A DNA stretch of 64,000 nt from Trachythela sp. YZ-2020 (lineage: Eukaryota; Cnidaria; Anthozoa; Malacalcyonacea; Clavulariidae). The stretch lies in assembly GCA_016169945.1 (NCBI GenBank), contig JADLSH010000199.1:2046001-2110000 (forward strand), in the 5' to 3' direction. The translations under genes and the position numbers were made by a program. Of this stretch, positions 44,083 to 57,800 are shown piece by piece. Under the pieces are notes generated by a model. That model saw only the letters and a list, made by a program, of their open reading frames with translations, was not told the origin of the DNA and did no database searches. Numbering within the stretch: position 1 is the first letter of the stretch; each line of letters starts with the position of its first letter.

Positions 44083-44884
44083 TTATTTTACGTACATTAT
44101 ATCTTCAGTAAAATACACATACCTGTATCATAGTCTCATAATATTTATGAAGGAACGTATTACGTCTGATATAAACCTTATATAAAATGGGCATATAAAA
44201 GGAATTTTGCGGCCTAAATATCAATGTTAATAGATCTCCATTAACTACATTAATATAGGTATGTCATGCCCACGTTCGAACAATATTAGAAACTGGTTCT
44301 TAGTGTATAGGTTCTTTAAAATTAACACTATAAAGTCAAAGATATATACTTTATCATTGCTCTAGAATCTCGAGATTGAAGGGAAAGAAACTAGCTCAAA
44401 TTATAGTATTAATATAGTTTCCTTATTTTCCAATGTTACTGTTTTCTATAACTGTACAAAATATTCCTGGACGTTAGCATGGTCAGAACAATGGAGTCAA
44501 TGACAATGGACCAGGTGATAACATTTGTCAAACGATAAAAACAACAATAGAACTAACAAACAATAGAAAAGACTAAATCCTAAGAACAAACAGGTTCCGA
44601 TAACGTACAGAAGGTCTGAGTGATATATAGTTTGTTATTATTACTTTATGCGTGTACATTGACGTCTTGAATTAAGAACTCGTAATATTTAACAAAACAA
44701 TACTCGGTCTATTGTTAAAACTTTATTGCATATTATATTATATTAAGGTTGTAAGTGAAATAATTTAGCAGTTTACAAAGTGTTTTAGGTTGTTAAGTTT
44801 TCATAGAAAAATGTAACAAGACAATTCGGCCTATTGTTTAAATGTTATTATATTAAGGTGGTAAGTGAAATCATTTTTTTTTAT

Positions 44885-45175
44885 ACTATTTACACAATGA
44901 GCGCGGCGGTGTTGTATATATACACATATACAAACGAAGGTGAGCGTTGTTGTATCGATACAAATCCTGCCGCTTCGCTACCAAATATTCTTGTAAATAA
45001 ATGACAAAGAACATCTTGATCAAACACAATTTATAATTCATGAATTTTTGGTGAAAATGAATGAACTGGTGTTAAAGTAAATCAGCATCTGTGATTCTCA
45101 ATCAGATATACAAACCGCTACGCTAATGATTTCTGTTTTCTTCTTCATGAATTATTAATGAGTTTTACAATTCTA
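44885..45175. mobile_element. MITE F-like copy
   Basis: ATTTACACAATGAGCGCGGC and the inverted GCCGCTTCGC words form an imperfect hairpin. The far end, CATGAATTATTAATGAGTTTT, is the complement of the leader of the copies at 28749 and 31798. Confidence 0.55.
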
Positions 45176-45324
45176 TTTACAAAGTGTTTTGCTTGGTTTT
45201 CATAGAAAAATTAGATAAAAAACGCCTTCTAAAGCTTTTCAGATAAAATTATCTACATGGCATTGTTAAAATTATTTAATCTATGCAGTACACAATTTTA
45301 AAAAACGTTTAGTGATACATATTA

Positions 45325-45775
45325 TAGTGTTAGCGTTAGAATTAAAGTTAGAATATTAAAATTAGCCTTCAAAGTAGATTTAGGGTATGGATTATGTTAA
45401 GAAAAATTATATCATAATTTAAGCTTCATTGACTTAGAATTAGCGCTAGGATTAGTATTAGAATCAGGGTTATAGGATTAGGGTGAAGACTAAGGTTAGA
45501 GTTAGGATTAAGGTTATAGGATTAGGCGAAGGATTCGTAATACGGAAATTGACCGGTCAAAATAATTGCATCATGCAGAGAAAAGTCACAGTCATTAGGT
45601 TAGGATTGGGATTATGAGTATGGTTAAGGTTTGGGTTAGATTTAAGGTTAGGGTGAGTGTTATCTAGAATTAGATTGAAGATCAGGGTCAGAATAAAGGT
45701 TAGAATAAGGATTGAGGTTAGAATTGGTGTTTGGACAAGGGTTAAGATTAGGGTTAGGATCGCAAACACGGAAAT
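45325..45775. repeat. degenerate telomere-like GGTTAGGATTA array
   Basis: Some 450 bp of GGGTTA, GGATTA and AGGTTAGAATTA units are broken twice by the same insert (CACGGAAATTGACCG or TACGGAAATTGACCGGTCAA followed by AATAATTGCAT). It resembles the tract at 21280. Confidence 0.7.
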
Positions 45776-45877
45776 TGACCGATCAAAATAATTGCATTAG
45801 AAAAATGTTTACATGGAAATTAAACCAACCATTTACTAAGGCAATGGTAGTTTTAAACCTGTTTGTATGTGCATATG

Positions 45878-48800
45878 TCAATGTTTGTCAAGTGGTGCTA
45901 AGCGAACTCTCCCTAGAGGTTTATTTGCATCAGTTCTATTATTACTGTCATCATTCTGTAAGATGTTCTGAAGATTAAACCCTTTGCTGCCTTGTAAGAT
46001 TACCGGAGGGAGACTGGACGCCACTTCCGGTGGCGGGAGGTTATCTAGATTTTCAGGTTTCTCAAAACGAGGCTTGGCTTTCCTAAACAGGAGAGATAAA
46101 TATGTAGATATGTCAACAGGATATGACTGACGTAAAAATTGAGGATGCATTGATTATTCAGAGTCATCCAATTCAGCCATTGTATGTTATTTCTCGGCTG
46201 AGATGGAAGAGCATTCCATATCTTAGCTCCATTACAGACGGGTTTCCGATTCTCCTCCTGACGTATGTGATTTCACACAATACAGCAACAACTACACTTT
46301 TCGCCAGGTATGAGCCAATAGCCTTACTCTTGTCAGCAAATCCAGTAAATCACATACGTCAAGAGGAGAATCGGAACCGACAAATCGGATCGTGTGAACA
46401 AGCCTTAAGTATTATTTATGGTGGTTCCAATGCACTGACACGGAAGCAAGCAAATAATGTGGAAAATAATACTAAATATGTCCATGTATTTGTCGATAAC
46501 TGTCTTTCCTTTCGGAGTTGAGCACCACGTATTGCACTGTCCCACTTAGTGAAACCTACCTATTTCTAAATGAGCATTGGTACTTGACGGTCTAAGCCAC
46601 TAGCAAGTGGCAAACGAGGATAAAAATACTTTCTCCTTGTATTATAAGCATAATAATCACACGAGTACGTAGTTAAATTAACCAGCATAGGCTAACAAAA
46701 ATCATTACCTTCTGCTAGATGGCATTGGACTTATCTGAGCGATAACTTTCATTTCCAAAGATGAAGGTCTGAAAACGAATTGAAAAGTTATTCAGATACT
46801 TAGAGTTGTATATTTGAAAGAAAGAACAATGTTGCTTTTTTCGTAATAGATAAAGAGTGCTCAATTTGAATATTCCGCAGAGATGTCTAATTGGTTTATC
46901 TTAATATAGATTTATTCCTACTCGATCAGAGTTTCATGCTTCTCGCAAGGCAATCAGCAGGCGCAGGGATGCCGGAAGTTGCTGAGGCAAGGGGTGCGAT
47001 CTGTTACCAAAAGGGCATATTTTTTAACAAAAGGGCACAATCTGCTTATTTGGTAACCGCGCCAAATTTTTTCAAACCGCACTAAAATAACGCCTGATCG
47101 CAGGTTAGCTTCAAAAGGATACTGCATTAATTATGGTGTACACGGTCGTACTTGATAAACTTTACGAGTTACGATAAATCTAATTAAAGGTTTACGTAAG
47201 TAATCTGCTCATGTTAAATCTGTTCGTGTTAAATCTTCTGTGCACCCGTTGCCCCCAGTCTGCACCCGCATTGCACCCAGAATGTTGTGAATACAAAAGG
47301 CAAGGGGTGCACTTGCACTCGCTGCACCCGTGATTCCGGCATCCCTGATCAGGCGATTAAATCTATTGGAAAGTCTGCATAGACGCGTAGAAAAATATCA
47401 CTGTCCTACTTAGATGAATGTAATGCTAAAGCACTACTTCTTGTGTGCGCAGGTCCATAAATTTGAGTAAGTAGTTCATCTATTTCTTCTGGTTTCCTAA
47501 AAGATGAAATGAAGAGAACGATAAAAGAAAATTGAACGATATTATTCACTATTGGGCATCTCGCTCGATTGACAGAATGTTGAAGGGTTTTGTAGATGAA
47601 AATTTTACCCTCATAATAAACATTGGCATCACCCTGAGGCCGGTTGTATAAAACTCTTAACTACATTTTAACTACCCGTTTTGTAGTTAAATGACAGTTA
47701 ACTCTAAAATATACGACTCTAATTGGTTAACTTTGCCACTAACTATAGTTAACTTTAACTGCTTTTTCATACAACCAGCCCCTGGTATATATATATACAT
47801 GAGCTTGTGGTTAGCTCTTGACAACTGGACTCTGTAGCTCAGTGGTCAGAAGGCTGCATCGGAATCGCAGGGCCGCAGGTTCAATTCCTGTCAGAGTGCC
47901 TATATAGTTGCATTTTTCGCAACTGCTCCTGGTTAGGTCTAAAATATGTAATACAATCTTCGCTCGAAATTTCTATTTACAAAAACCCTTCGAGATTATT
48001 CACTCCATTTATTGCCTCCATTTCGAGAAATCACGAACTTACTTTGTTGGGAATAAGACTTGAAGTACCGAGTCTAGTTCTTCTTCTTGTATTTTACCAC
48101 ACTTTACCAAAGCCGAGATAAACTGAATACTCTGTAAAATTAGAAAAAAATAGAATGTAAATAAATTACGTTTTTGGTAACAGATGGCTACACAAAGGAA
48201 ACACACGCTCAATTAAGAATATCCACTTTACAGTCCGTTTGTCCTCCTTACTAATGACTCAAAATTCAAATCTTCTTTCAGACCGAGCCTGAACCAAATT
48301 AAAACCAAACCAAACCAAACCAGACCAAAATTAAACTAAACTAACGTTATTTATACTGGTCCTAGTGGTCCAGTAAGAATATCCTTATTGTCTGTAGAGT
48401 GTTACTTTAGGAGGAGACCGAGTACACGCTGAGAAAACCTGTGGTGTTTGGCAGAGTCAAACTGGAAGCACTGTATATTGCAGGAATGTCAAAACTGTAT
48501 ATTGCAGGAATCTAACCCAGCCACAGAGGTGAAAGACACGTGCAGTATAACCATTATACCTGGCTGCCTTCCTAATTCATACAAGCCCTGGAAATGCCGA
48601 TTGTCCGATACTTTTGTCTCTTGCCAAGGCTCAACAAATAGCAAATTATTCACCGTGCACAAGTCTGAATAAACATGAACAAAAAGATAGAACAAAGATT
48701 TTGGCCCAGTTTCCACCCCATATCTTGATTGATTATGATTTGAGATATTAAAATGGCCTACCTGTTTTTCAACAGCTTTAAGTCTATTTAACTCTAACTG

Positions 48801-51800
48801 TAACTTCATTTCGTTAACCGACTGTTCAATTTCTTTCTCAATTTGTTGTCTTTCCTGTTCAAGATGCGCCTTGTGTCTCGCTTTCAGAGCTGCCTTTCGA
48901 AACCTCATCATTGCATTGCTACCTTCGTGACCATCCATATATTTTGCAATCTCATCCTGAAACAAAATAATGAAATAGGTTCAAAATAGAATATCATTAC
49001 TCATTGATAAGAACATCGGGTCAATTTTCATATTAACAACCACAGTTAAGATAGAGCGATTTCTTAGCCTCACACATATCCTAATACTTACAAACTTCAC
49101 CCAATCCTTATTCAAACCATAATCAACTTTATCCTCGCTCTAATAGAGAGTTTAGATTTGATCGGAAACGTAGTCGACTGACGATCAAGTTATCTATATT
49201 ACCTTTTGTTCTTGCATTAAACGTTGTTCCTTTTGTTTGAGTTTCTCGCGTAATCTTTCTTTAAGAGCCTAGATAAACAGATGGAAAAAAATAAGTGTAG
49301 AAATATTAACAGCCTGGAAGAGAGAAAGGAATATTTTATACTAAAGCTCATGAATCAATAACTTAACAATACCTTCTCTTGCTGGTCGCGTTGACTTTGC
49401 AAAATTTTCTCCAACTTCTGAGATTGCTGTTTATGAGTGAAGATAAACTGATTAGAAAGATATTATGTTATGCATTCACTTGTGACGGGCTTACAACATA
49501 TAAGAATCTTATAAGTTGCTGTGATAACCCAGGGTTGGATTAACGAGGGGACTGGGTAGGCGTGCCAAACTAGCCTTGGCCAAGCGGGTTCAGGTGGGGC
49601 GGCAAGTACATTTTGGACCTTAACTCCAAAAGCTAGTTTTGGTCCTTTCAGAGCTTCTCTGACCACCTTGTCTTTTGAAAATATTCTGACAAGCTGAGAA
49701 ACTAAGATCCCACAACCCCTACCACCAGCTTGTCCCTTGCACCTAGCCTAGACCTTGTAGCTCTGTAAGTGATGATGTACTCGGTCGACGGTCACTCCAC
49801 GCTAGATGAGCAGCGCTTACTTTCATGTAATATTTCAAATCCGAAAATGAGAACTGGACAGGATTTCAAGTCCGAGTAGTTTGTCCAAGCTAACAGCAAG
49901 GACTTGAAATCCCGTTCAGTACGAATTTGAGGTTTTGAAATAACATCTCATACGCATAAATCATTACTTAAAGTGAGACGAATTAATTTTGATCCAGTCC
50001 TAGGACTGAATCAGTGTACTTCACAGGTATCCATTACCATCATGAAAGCAAAATAAGAAATATGGTTGGATTATTAATGTATTTGAGATTCTACAATCAT
50101 ACATCCGCATTTGGCTTACCTCCTGATGTTGCTGTAGTATTTCTTTAGTTTCAGGATCAACCAAAACACCTTTCTCATCCAGATCATCGAGAATGCTGGT
50201 CTGAAGTTGACCTAAAGCTCGCTGTTGTTTGTTGATTTCTGCAATCTATGCAATAACAAAAGAAATAGTGTTAACGACATCTAGAGATTGTGGTGCATTG
50301 CGGTTACATGACAATACACAATGCTATCTAGAACTATTTATCATTAATTCCAAACTACGTTAATAAATAAATTAATCGTAAATACTTCGGGGCTTTGGTG
50401 GCGCAGTTGTCAGAGCAAGCGCCTTTCACATCTAGTCGTTTTTTTTCGAGTTTGGGACATTCATCATTACTACACACGAGAACGTGAAAAAGTCTGCCGA
50501 AAGTTTTGCCCTTTTCTCCGGTTCACTCAGCCTCTCTCAGGGAAAGGGTGAATGGGGTGTAGGAGATATTATTACGGATTAGGAAAGTAATATCACAATG
50601 TTGTAAAAATAGATAATGACAAGTACACAATATAAGTAAGCGAGATACCTGATGTAATCAAACAACCCAAAGGAAGCCCCAATAAGAGGTGATATGATAA
50701 TGTATGTATCTGCATTCATGTACCTGGTTAGCTCTCTTGATCTGTATATCAGCAATAAGAGCACCCAGACGGTCATTGTGTTCCTGTAAGGCTTCCATAC
50801 GTGCATTCAGCATCTCTTCTCGAATCTAAGGACATCAACAAAGAAATTTTAATACTGAAATTACAACCATACTTACGGGTTTACGTATCGAACGCTTTGT
50901 TAAACAAATAAACACGTTTTTTCCAGAAAAAATAGGCACAAAAAGTAAAGTACATGTTCTATTTCGTTCTCCATATTCGCATCATTTTCCATGAGTTGCT
51001 GTTTTTCCATTTCTTGTTTCTTCAGCAGATCTACTTCCTCCGTTGCACCGTCAACATTCTCGATTTTGATTCGCTGAAATTTAGACACATCCACGATCAG
51101 ACTTTTTAATTGTACGGTGTATCGGATACCATAATTCCTCCATCATGCCCCCCTCTCAAAAAACCCCCTCTCTTTAATAAGTCCCCTCTCTAATAAGCCC
51201 CCTTTTTTCGAGGAAGAAATCTATTGAGTGCCCCCCCCCCCTCGTAGTAAGCATCCCCCCTCCCCTTCACAACACAGAAACATATGTGTACTGATTAGAA
51301 TTGTTAATTGGAGCGGAAATTCACGTTTATTTACTGTGTTTCGGCCAAGTCAATATGCTCCTTCTCCAATAAGCCCCCTCCCCGTTCTAAGGGCGAGTAA
51401 AAGGGGAACCGTTCGAGAAAACGTCACAATTTCAAATGTTTGCGAAACAACGTTTCCTAGTTTGTTAGTTTAAGTATAATTCAGTCTGTTGCAAAAGGAA
51501 ACGCCACCATGAATGAAAAACACTTTAATTCTTCACTACCTTATTTTCATTTTCATGTTTCTGTTGTAATTTTTCCATCTTCTTCGCTCGTCGTTTTTCC
51601 AATTTTTCCTCCAACATTTGTTTTTGTCGCAGTTTATTTAACGTTAAACTGTAAGAAATGGAAGAAAGTTAGCGGTTTATAAGTGAAAAAAGAATGAGTG
51701 TCATTAAGCCATTGATATTGTGGGGGGTTGGAATGTGGGAACTGAAGAAGCAGTGAAAGAGGCTATTAGAGAGGACTGAGATGAAAATGACAGGATGGAT

Positions 51801-54800
51801 ACAAGAAATATCACTCCCAGACGTTCTTACAACTATGTTAGAGACAGAGCTGGGGTAAAAACATAGTCAAGAAAGTAGAAGCAAGAATGAGATGGTTTGA
51901 ACATTTGATGGTAGCATATTCGCTAAAAGAGCTATTAAAGGAGCCTGTAAGAGGAGAAAGTTCCAGAGGACGACAAAACATAGAGTGATGGAATTAAGAA
52001 GATTATGGAAGAGATTGGACTTACTGAGGATGATGCAAGATGATCGAGTTACATGAAGACAATGCACCAAAAATCCAGACCCCTAACTAATAGCAACAGG
52101 GGAACGAAGAAGAAAAAGCTTTAACATTAAACAATATATTAAAGATTTAGCATACGAAACTGGATGAAGCAGGCAGTAGAATATAAAATTATAAATTTAC
52201 CTGCTTTCCAATTCGGCCATGTTCTGTTCATGTTCTCGCAATATTTTCTCTTTTTCTTCTTCCGAAATGACAACTTGATTATCTATCATGTTTCTACATA
52301 ACAATGATTTTCTTAATTTTTAAATCCCATTATTCCCAAAAATTCACTTTAGTCAGATTTACACCTGGGTTCGCCCGTCCCGGCTTAACTCTATCCTGGG
52401 GTTAGTGTAAATGCGCCTAACCAGGTTTCAACATGGGCAAGTTTCGCGAAATATTATATTCTGGCTGGCTAAACAGTTAAATACTTTGATATGCATACTT
52501 TAAATCATCCGGTCTCAGTTACATACTGTATTAAGACCGTTTTCCACTTCAAACGTATCGTAACGTAACGTAACATTTTCTTTTGGATCGAAGTCATTAG
52601 TTCTACCCGAGTGCTCAGGAAACAAAGAAATACGCTACGTTTCACTACGATACGGTTGAAGTGGAAAACAGCCTTTACGATTCAACTACAACTTTACCCC
52701 GCGCCGCAGAACGCGTCATTTGAATGCGCAGTCGACGCTACTGATTGGCTTACTATAACGCCGCTCCATATCAGACTTACTTCAAGACTTTTTGTTCTTC
52801 ATTTCTAATCTGTTCTTGTTCTTTCTGCTCAGCCTTCATCTTCTCCGTTAGCAGTTCCCGGCGCTTCTTTAGTTTTTCCTGTGAAGAAAAGAATTCATAG
52901 TACTACAAAAACCAGGAACTAGACCAATATACTTTTCAACATACATCAAAATTCAATCAAAGTCAACCAACGTCAATCTAAGTCATTATATATACTCTAC
53001 CTCTAAAGCAATTTTCTGTTTATTTTGTTGAGCTTGCTGATTTTCTAAGATCCTAACTACGTCTTGGTCATGTGACTCCAAGAGCTGGTCGTAGTCGTCT
53101 TGCATGGCACCTTGAATCAAAGTTGAAGCACAATAATGATGACCATTATCTATTTTCACAAGCTGCATGCAACATGATTAAAAAGTTTGGCGCGCTTATC
53201 AACGACTCCCTTAGTACTAAGGATTACATCTATAGACTCCCATGGATGGGACACTTGTCCATGACAGGTTTGCTTACAGTAGATCCAAGCACCTATTAAT
53301 GTAACCTCATTTAATATGTCGTAATTCCGGGGCAAAAATTGAGCTCAAAGTCAATTGTAAAAATGGGGTGAGAGAAAAAAAAATATTGTTGCGCATATGT
53401 TGTTTTGTTCATGCTCTGCTGCTTCTCAACTCTCAGATTCGAGATTTTACTTTATTTTTTTGACACAATATTTTACACACTATCATGGTGTTTACAGGAT
53501 CTCACCTTTCTTCATTAATTCTCTGTAATATTTTTCAATCTTGTTTTTGTACTCTCCGCGAGCCTCTTCGGCATACTGACTACGAAGTTCCTTCAAATCT
53601 TGAGCAGCCTGTGGAAAAATACATTGGAATCATCTTGATTGAAAACAAACCCTTTACAAAAACATTTGTGAAATGTGGAAACATTTAAATGAGAGGTGTT
53701 GATACATACATTTTTATCAAGCTCTCGTTCTAACTCGTGTATTCCCTCATTGTGTTTCTGGGTAAGTTCCTGCCTCGCTACAATCACATCTTTGGGACCT
53801 AGAATGTTGAAAACAAGGAATTTATTTTATGGCTTCCCGCCTTTTGCAATTCAGCACATCTCTCAAAACGTGGGTAACGTTCCATATACATTTTCCAGTA
53901 TTAACTTAGTATCATGTTAGGATTAGGACTGAGGGTTAGTTTTGGGATTAGAGAGCCTGGTCTCCATTTGATCATAACTGTCGTGATCAAGTCGTGTTCG
54001 ACGATGTGAAACAGTCTGCATCTATCTTGTCGTTTGTGTGCTGTATGCAAATCAATCTTAAATTTCAAATATAAACTTACTTTCAGAGTCATTGTTCGCC
54101 TCTTCTAACTTTTTCACTTCTAACTTATATTCTTCTTCCTAGTAAGAAATAAATTATGTATTTTAGACTGGTTAATAATCAGAATAGTGTATTCTTTGCT
54201 TGCACATGACGTCACTACGTGTCATTAGACGCCATCTTCAGTTGGTTGATTTTAAAGTTTTGTCCAGCCGTTTACATCGAAATAGTTGAGTTACTTTAAT
54301 ATTTTTGGTTTGTTTTGAAAACATCTTACTGTATTATGAATTATATATAGTATTCTGCACAATACGACAAAGAATGAAGAATATAGATTTTTAGTTGCCA
54401 CGAAAATCAACCAAGATGGCGTCGATTGCAAACGAGCAATTGATTATCACCTGCCGGCAGTGTAAGAAGTCATGTTGGAAATTTTCTCTTCATTTTTATA
54501 CCTTTTCTTGTAGCTTTTTCTTCTTCAACAAAGTCAAACGATCGTGAAGACCTTGTTCCTGACGGTTTCTTTGTTTCTCCATTTTCTTGTCCAAGGTGTC
54601 GACATCTTTAAGCAGTTTCTCTCGGTAAGCTGTTGCTTCCGCCTCGGAAACTTGCGAAGAAGTTACTAAATTTACTAAAGCATTGTCATATTTCTCTTTC
54701 ATAGTTGCCAATACTTGGGATTCCTGTTCTTGCTGTTCACGCTACGAAGAAGGAAAGAAAAGTACAGTAAAGCCCCGCATAAAAGAACCAGTGAATTTTG

Positions 54801-57800
54801 ACTTCAGGCTGGAGTGGTTCTTATACAACGGGTACTTAGAAAGAAATCAGGCTGAAGTGGTTCTTAACTGGTTCGTATTTCCAGTCAAAAACAATTGTTC
54901 CTGGTTAGAGTTTAAACCTCTTATTGTATACAATGAAACTAGTAAATGAACTGTAATTTAACTGTTAATTATATAAACTTTAAACCCATCAAGTACTGAG
55001 TGAACAGGGCCATCATGATGTAAGTTTTTTGAATATAGTTATGCAAGTTGAATTATGTTGTGAATTGATTGCTGTTTTGATAAAATAAATGCATGCATGA
55101 TGTGGTTGAAAGACAATTCCTGCTAGCAAGATTACAGTATTTGGTTTTCTTCCTAGTACCTGCTTACTAAGTCAGCTAAAACTTTAATAAGGTTTTTTAA
55201 GAACCAGTTTCATTGGTCAGCCTGAAGTGGTTCTTGTATTTTGGGTGATTAAGTGCCCAAATTTCAGGCTGGTGGTTCTTAACCCACTGGTTCTTTTATG
55301 CGAGGCTTTACTCATTACTGTATATCACTCATAAGAAAAATTAATGAACCGTAATCAAAGGAAATCAGTGCTGTAACGGCAACTGGATACGTGATCTTAA
55401 TAGCATACGAGTGGGAACATTCAATTTAATTGAGTCATTAAGTAATTAGATTTGGCAATAAATCCATAGAAAAATTATCGTACTATTTCTTGTGCCAAAG
55501 CTTTTCGTTCTTCTAATCTCATCTCAAGCGCCATAACTTGACGTGATTTCTCGTCATCTTGTATTTTCTCAACTGCTGCAATGGCGTCCAGATGTTCTGA
55601 GATGATCATTCCAGCTTCTTCTTCGTTTATTTGAGCTTCGGTTATCATTTCTTTGATCAAACTCCCTTGAGCTTCTTTTGAAGAAAGTCTGCTGTTTACT
55701 GACAGTTCCTGTGAGAAAACAAAAGAAAGTCGTTTGATAGAAATATTTAGGGTGTGAACCCATGAAGTTCGCATCAGGCTATGCTGTCAACCATGTTTAT
55801 AAAATAACTGAAGTAAATAGAGCGCGCTGATTGGTCAATACCCATGCAGGGTGAGAGAATCATGCACGGGAAATTTTCCCGCGCCTGAAATTTTAAAAAT
55901 GTCGGGCGATAATAGTTCAACTTTAGACTTTGACAAAGAAAATAATGGCGAAAAAAGTAAACAGAGGTTCGTCTTAAAGTCGGATAAACAAGTTGACGAG
56001 TTAGTGGATAGCGTACAAGCAGAAAGCACAAAGCATAAAACAGTATACGCTGTTGTTGACGTTTTTTGGGAGAATTGCAATGTACATAAAATATATTAAT
56101 AAACCTTTTTTTATATTTCTGTGTGGTTATTTTATAAAACAAATACCGCATTGATTTCCGTGCATGATTCTCTGTTTCTTACACTTGGGATGTTGCTCGA
56201 CTTTCGTAAAGGTAAAAAAACTCGCCTATCGGCTCGTTTTTTTTTACGCTTTTCGAAAGTCTCGCAACAACCCGCGTGTAAGAAACAGAGAATCATGCAC
56301 GGAAATCAATACGGTATTCCTTTAATACTGTATCAGAGGCCGGGGGGAGGGTTTCTAAAGTAGGGGGAGGGGCAACGCCAAGAAAGGGCACTTTTAGTTA
56401 TGTAGTCAGATTCATTGTTTTTAAGTAGGGAAATAAAATATCTCAACGATACAAATGCAAAGAACGAGCGTTCTAGCCTCGGGAAAAAAATATTTCTAAT
56501 GTTTCTGTGTTACTTAGAAAATCCTAGGCGTCAGCAAAGTACTGGATTCACAATGTTAACTGGAGCATCGTTCTCTTACCTTTCTTATTTTTTCCTGTTC
56601 CACATCGTGCTCAAGTTGAATTTGCGCGCGAACGTCATTTTCAAGGGACTGGTAATGAGCAACAATCAAACTCAAAACTTCCTTCGTCTTTTTCTGCAAA
56701 ATATCGAAATATAATTTGTTTTGACCGCCTGAAATACCGTCTATACATGCATTCGGGTTTAAAAACGGTAGCATAATAAATCAAGTTTGCCGTTATGACG
56801 ACTTAAACAGACTAATCCACTTTATGCAAGTTGTTATGCCTATTCGGCAATTCGCTTTACTTAATAATTGACGTACATTATTATGGTTTAGGGACACCTG
56901 TTTCTAGAAGACTAGATCAAGGATGGCGGTAATGCTAACGTTTTTTGACAATGCATTCTACAAACATGATTATATAGGCTCTGCTCGCGAGACATCCATA
57001 TAAAGTTTTAATGACCTACATAATTTCTCAGACTTGAGAGTAAACACTGGATAATTAAATTACATGCAGTACTGATAAGTAACTGATGACAACGATGTAT
57101 TGGAAACCGGATACAAACAATTATACGAATGTTGAAACTAACTTTTAAGGCAATTTTAAGAAGAATAATATAGCTTGCTTGGGAAAATATTGAATAAAAG
57201 TATAGTAACCATTTTAAGTTGCCTTTTGCTCTGTTGTGCAAGGATTACATGTAAGACTTTTACACCTATTGTATCGTTTCCGTACGAGTATATACTTCAC
57301 AGTCTTTTAGTTTGTCTCACAGATCAATATAGAAACTGTTATGTGTTGTATATAGTTAGGCCAAAAAAAATTTATGTTTCTGGTCAGTGGGTTTGTGCAA
57401 AATTGAGGCGGCGACGCGGCTTTTTTTTCTCTCCTTTTTGAGTTGACAAGGAGGCGGTTTTTTTGGAGAAATGCGTGAGTATTTTTTATAAAGTGTATAG
57501 TGATTTTTTATGCTTTTAATACTAAACTGTCACCAAATTTGCAGGTTTAATAGAGTTTAAGAGTACTTCATTTTGCAAGGATATTGATGGACCGTATTTG
57601 CCAAAAAAAAACGTTGACGCGCACAGTTAAAAATGACGCGCGCGCTGACCAGAAACAGAATTTTTTTTTGGCCTTATACTTCATAGATGTATAATTACCT
57701 TTATAATGTAATGCAACGCAATGTAAAACTTATATATATAGTAAACCTTGAGGTTTAGCTCTGTCAGTCTGACTGTGTCAGAAGCTATTATTAACTAAAA

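Larger units (their letters stand above)
44083..45877. other. convergent intergenic region
   Basis: About 1.8 kb lie between the stop of the CABCOCO1-like gene and the stop of the EVC2-like gene. It holds two related segments near 44700-44760 and 44815-44875 (CGGTCTATTGTT or CGGCCTATTGTT, then TATTAAGGTGGTAAGTGAAA), a MITE F-like element and a telomere-like tract. I see no gene in it. Confidence 0.6.

Noticed and set aside
47828..47900. tRNA gene candidate with both Pol III boxes
   Set aside because: The same sequence with the same 50-bp leader recurs at 16660, and its head at 61189, partly truncated; it is a SINE head.
55774..56151. Minus ORFs of 81-125 residues
   Set aside because: They are antisense to the small DUF3504-like ORF and foldback arm, and have no recognisable domain.
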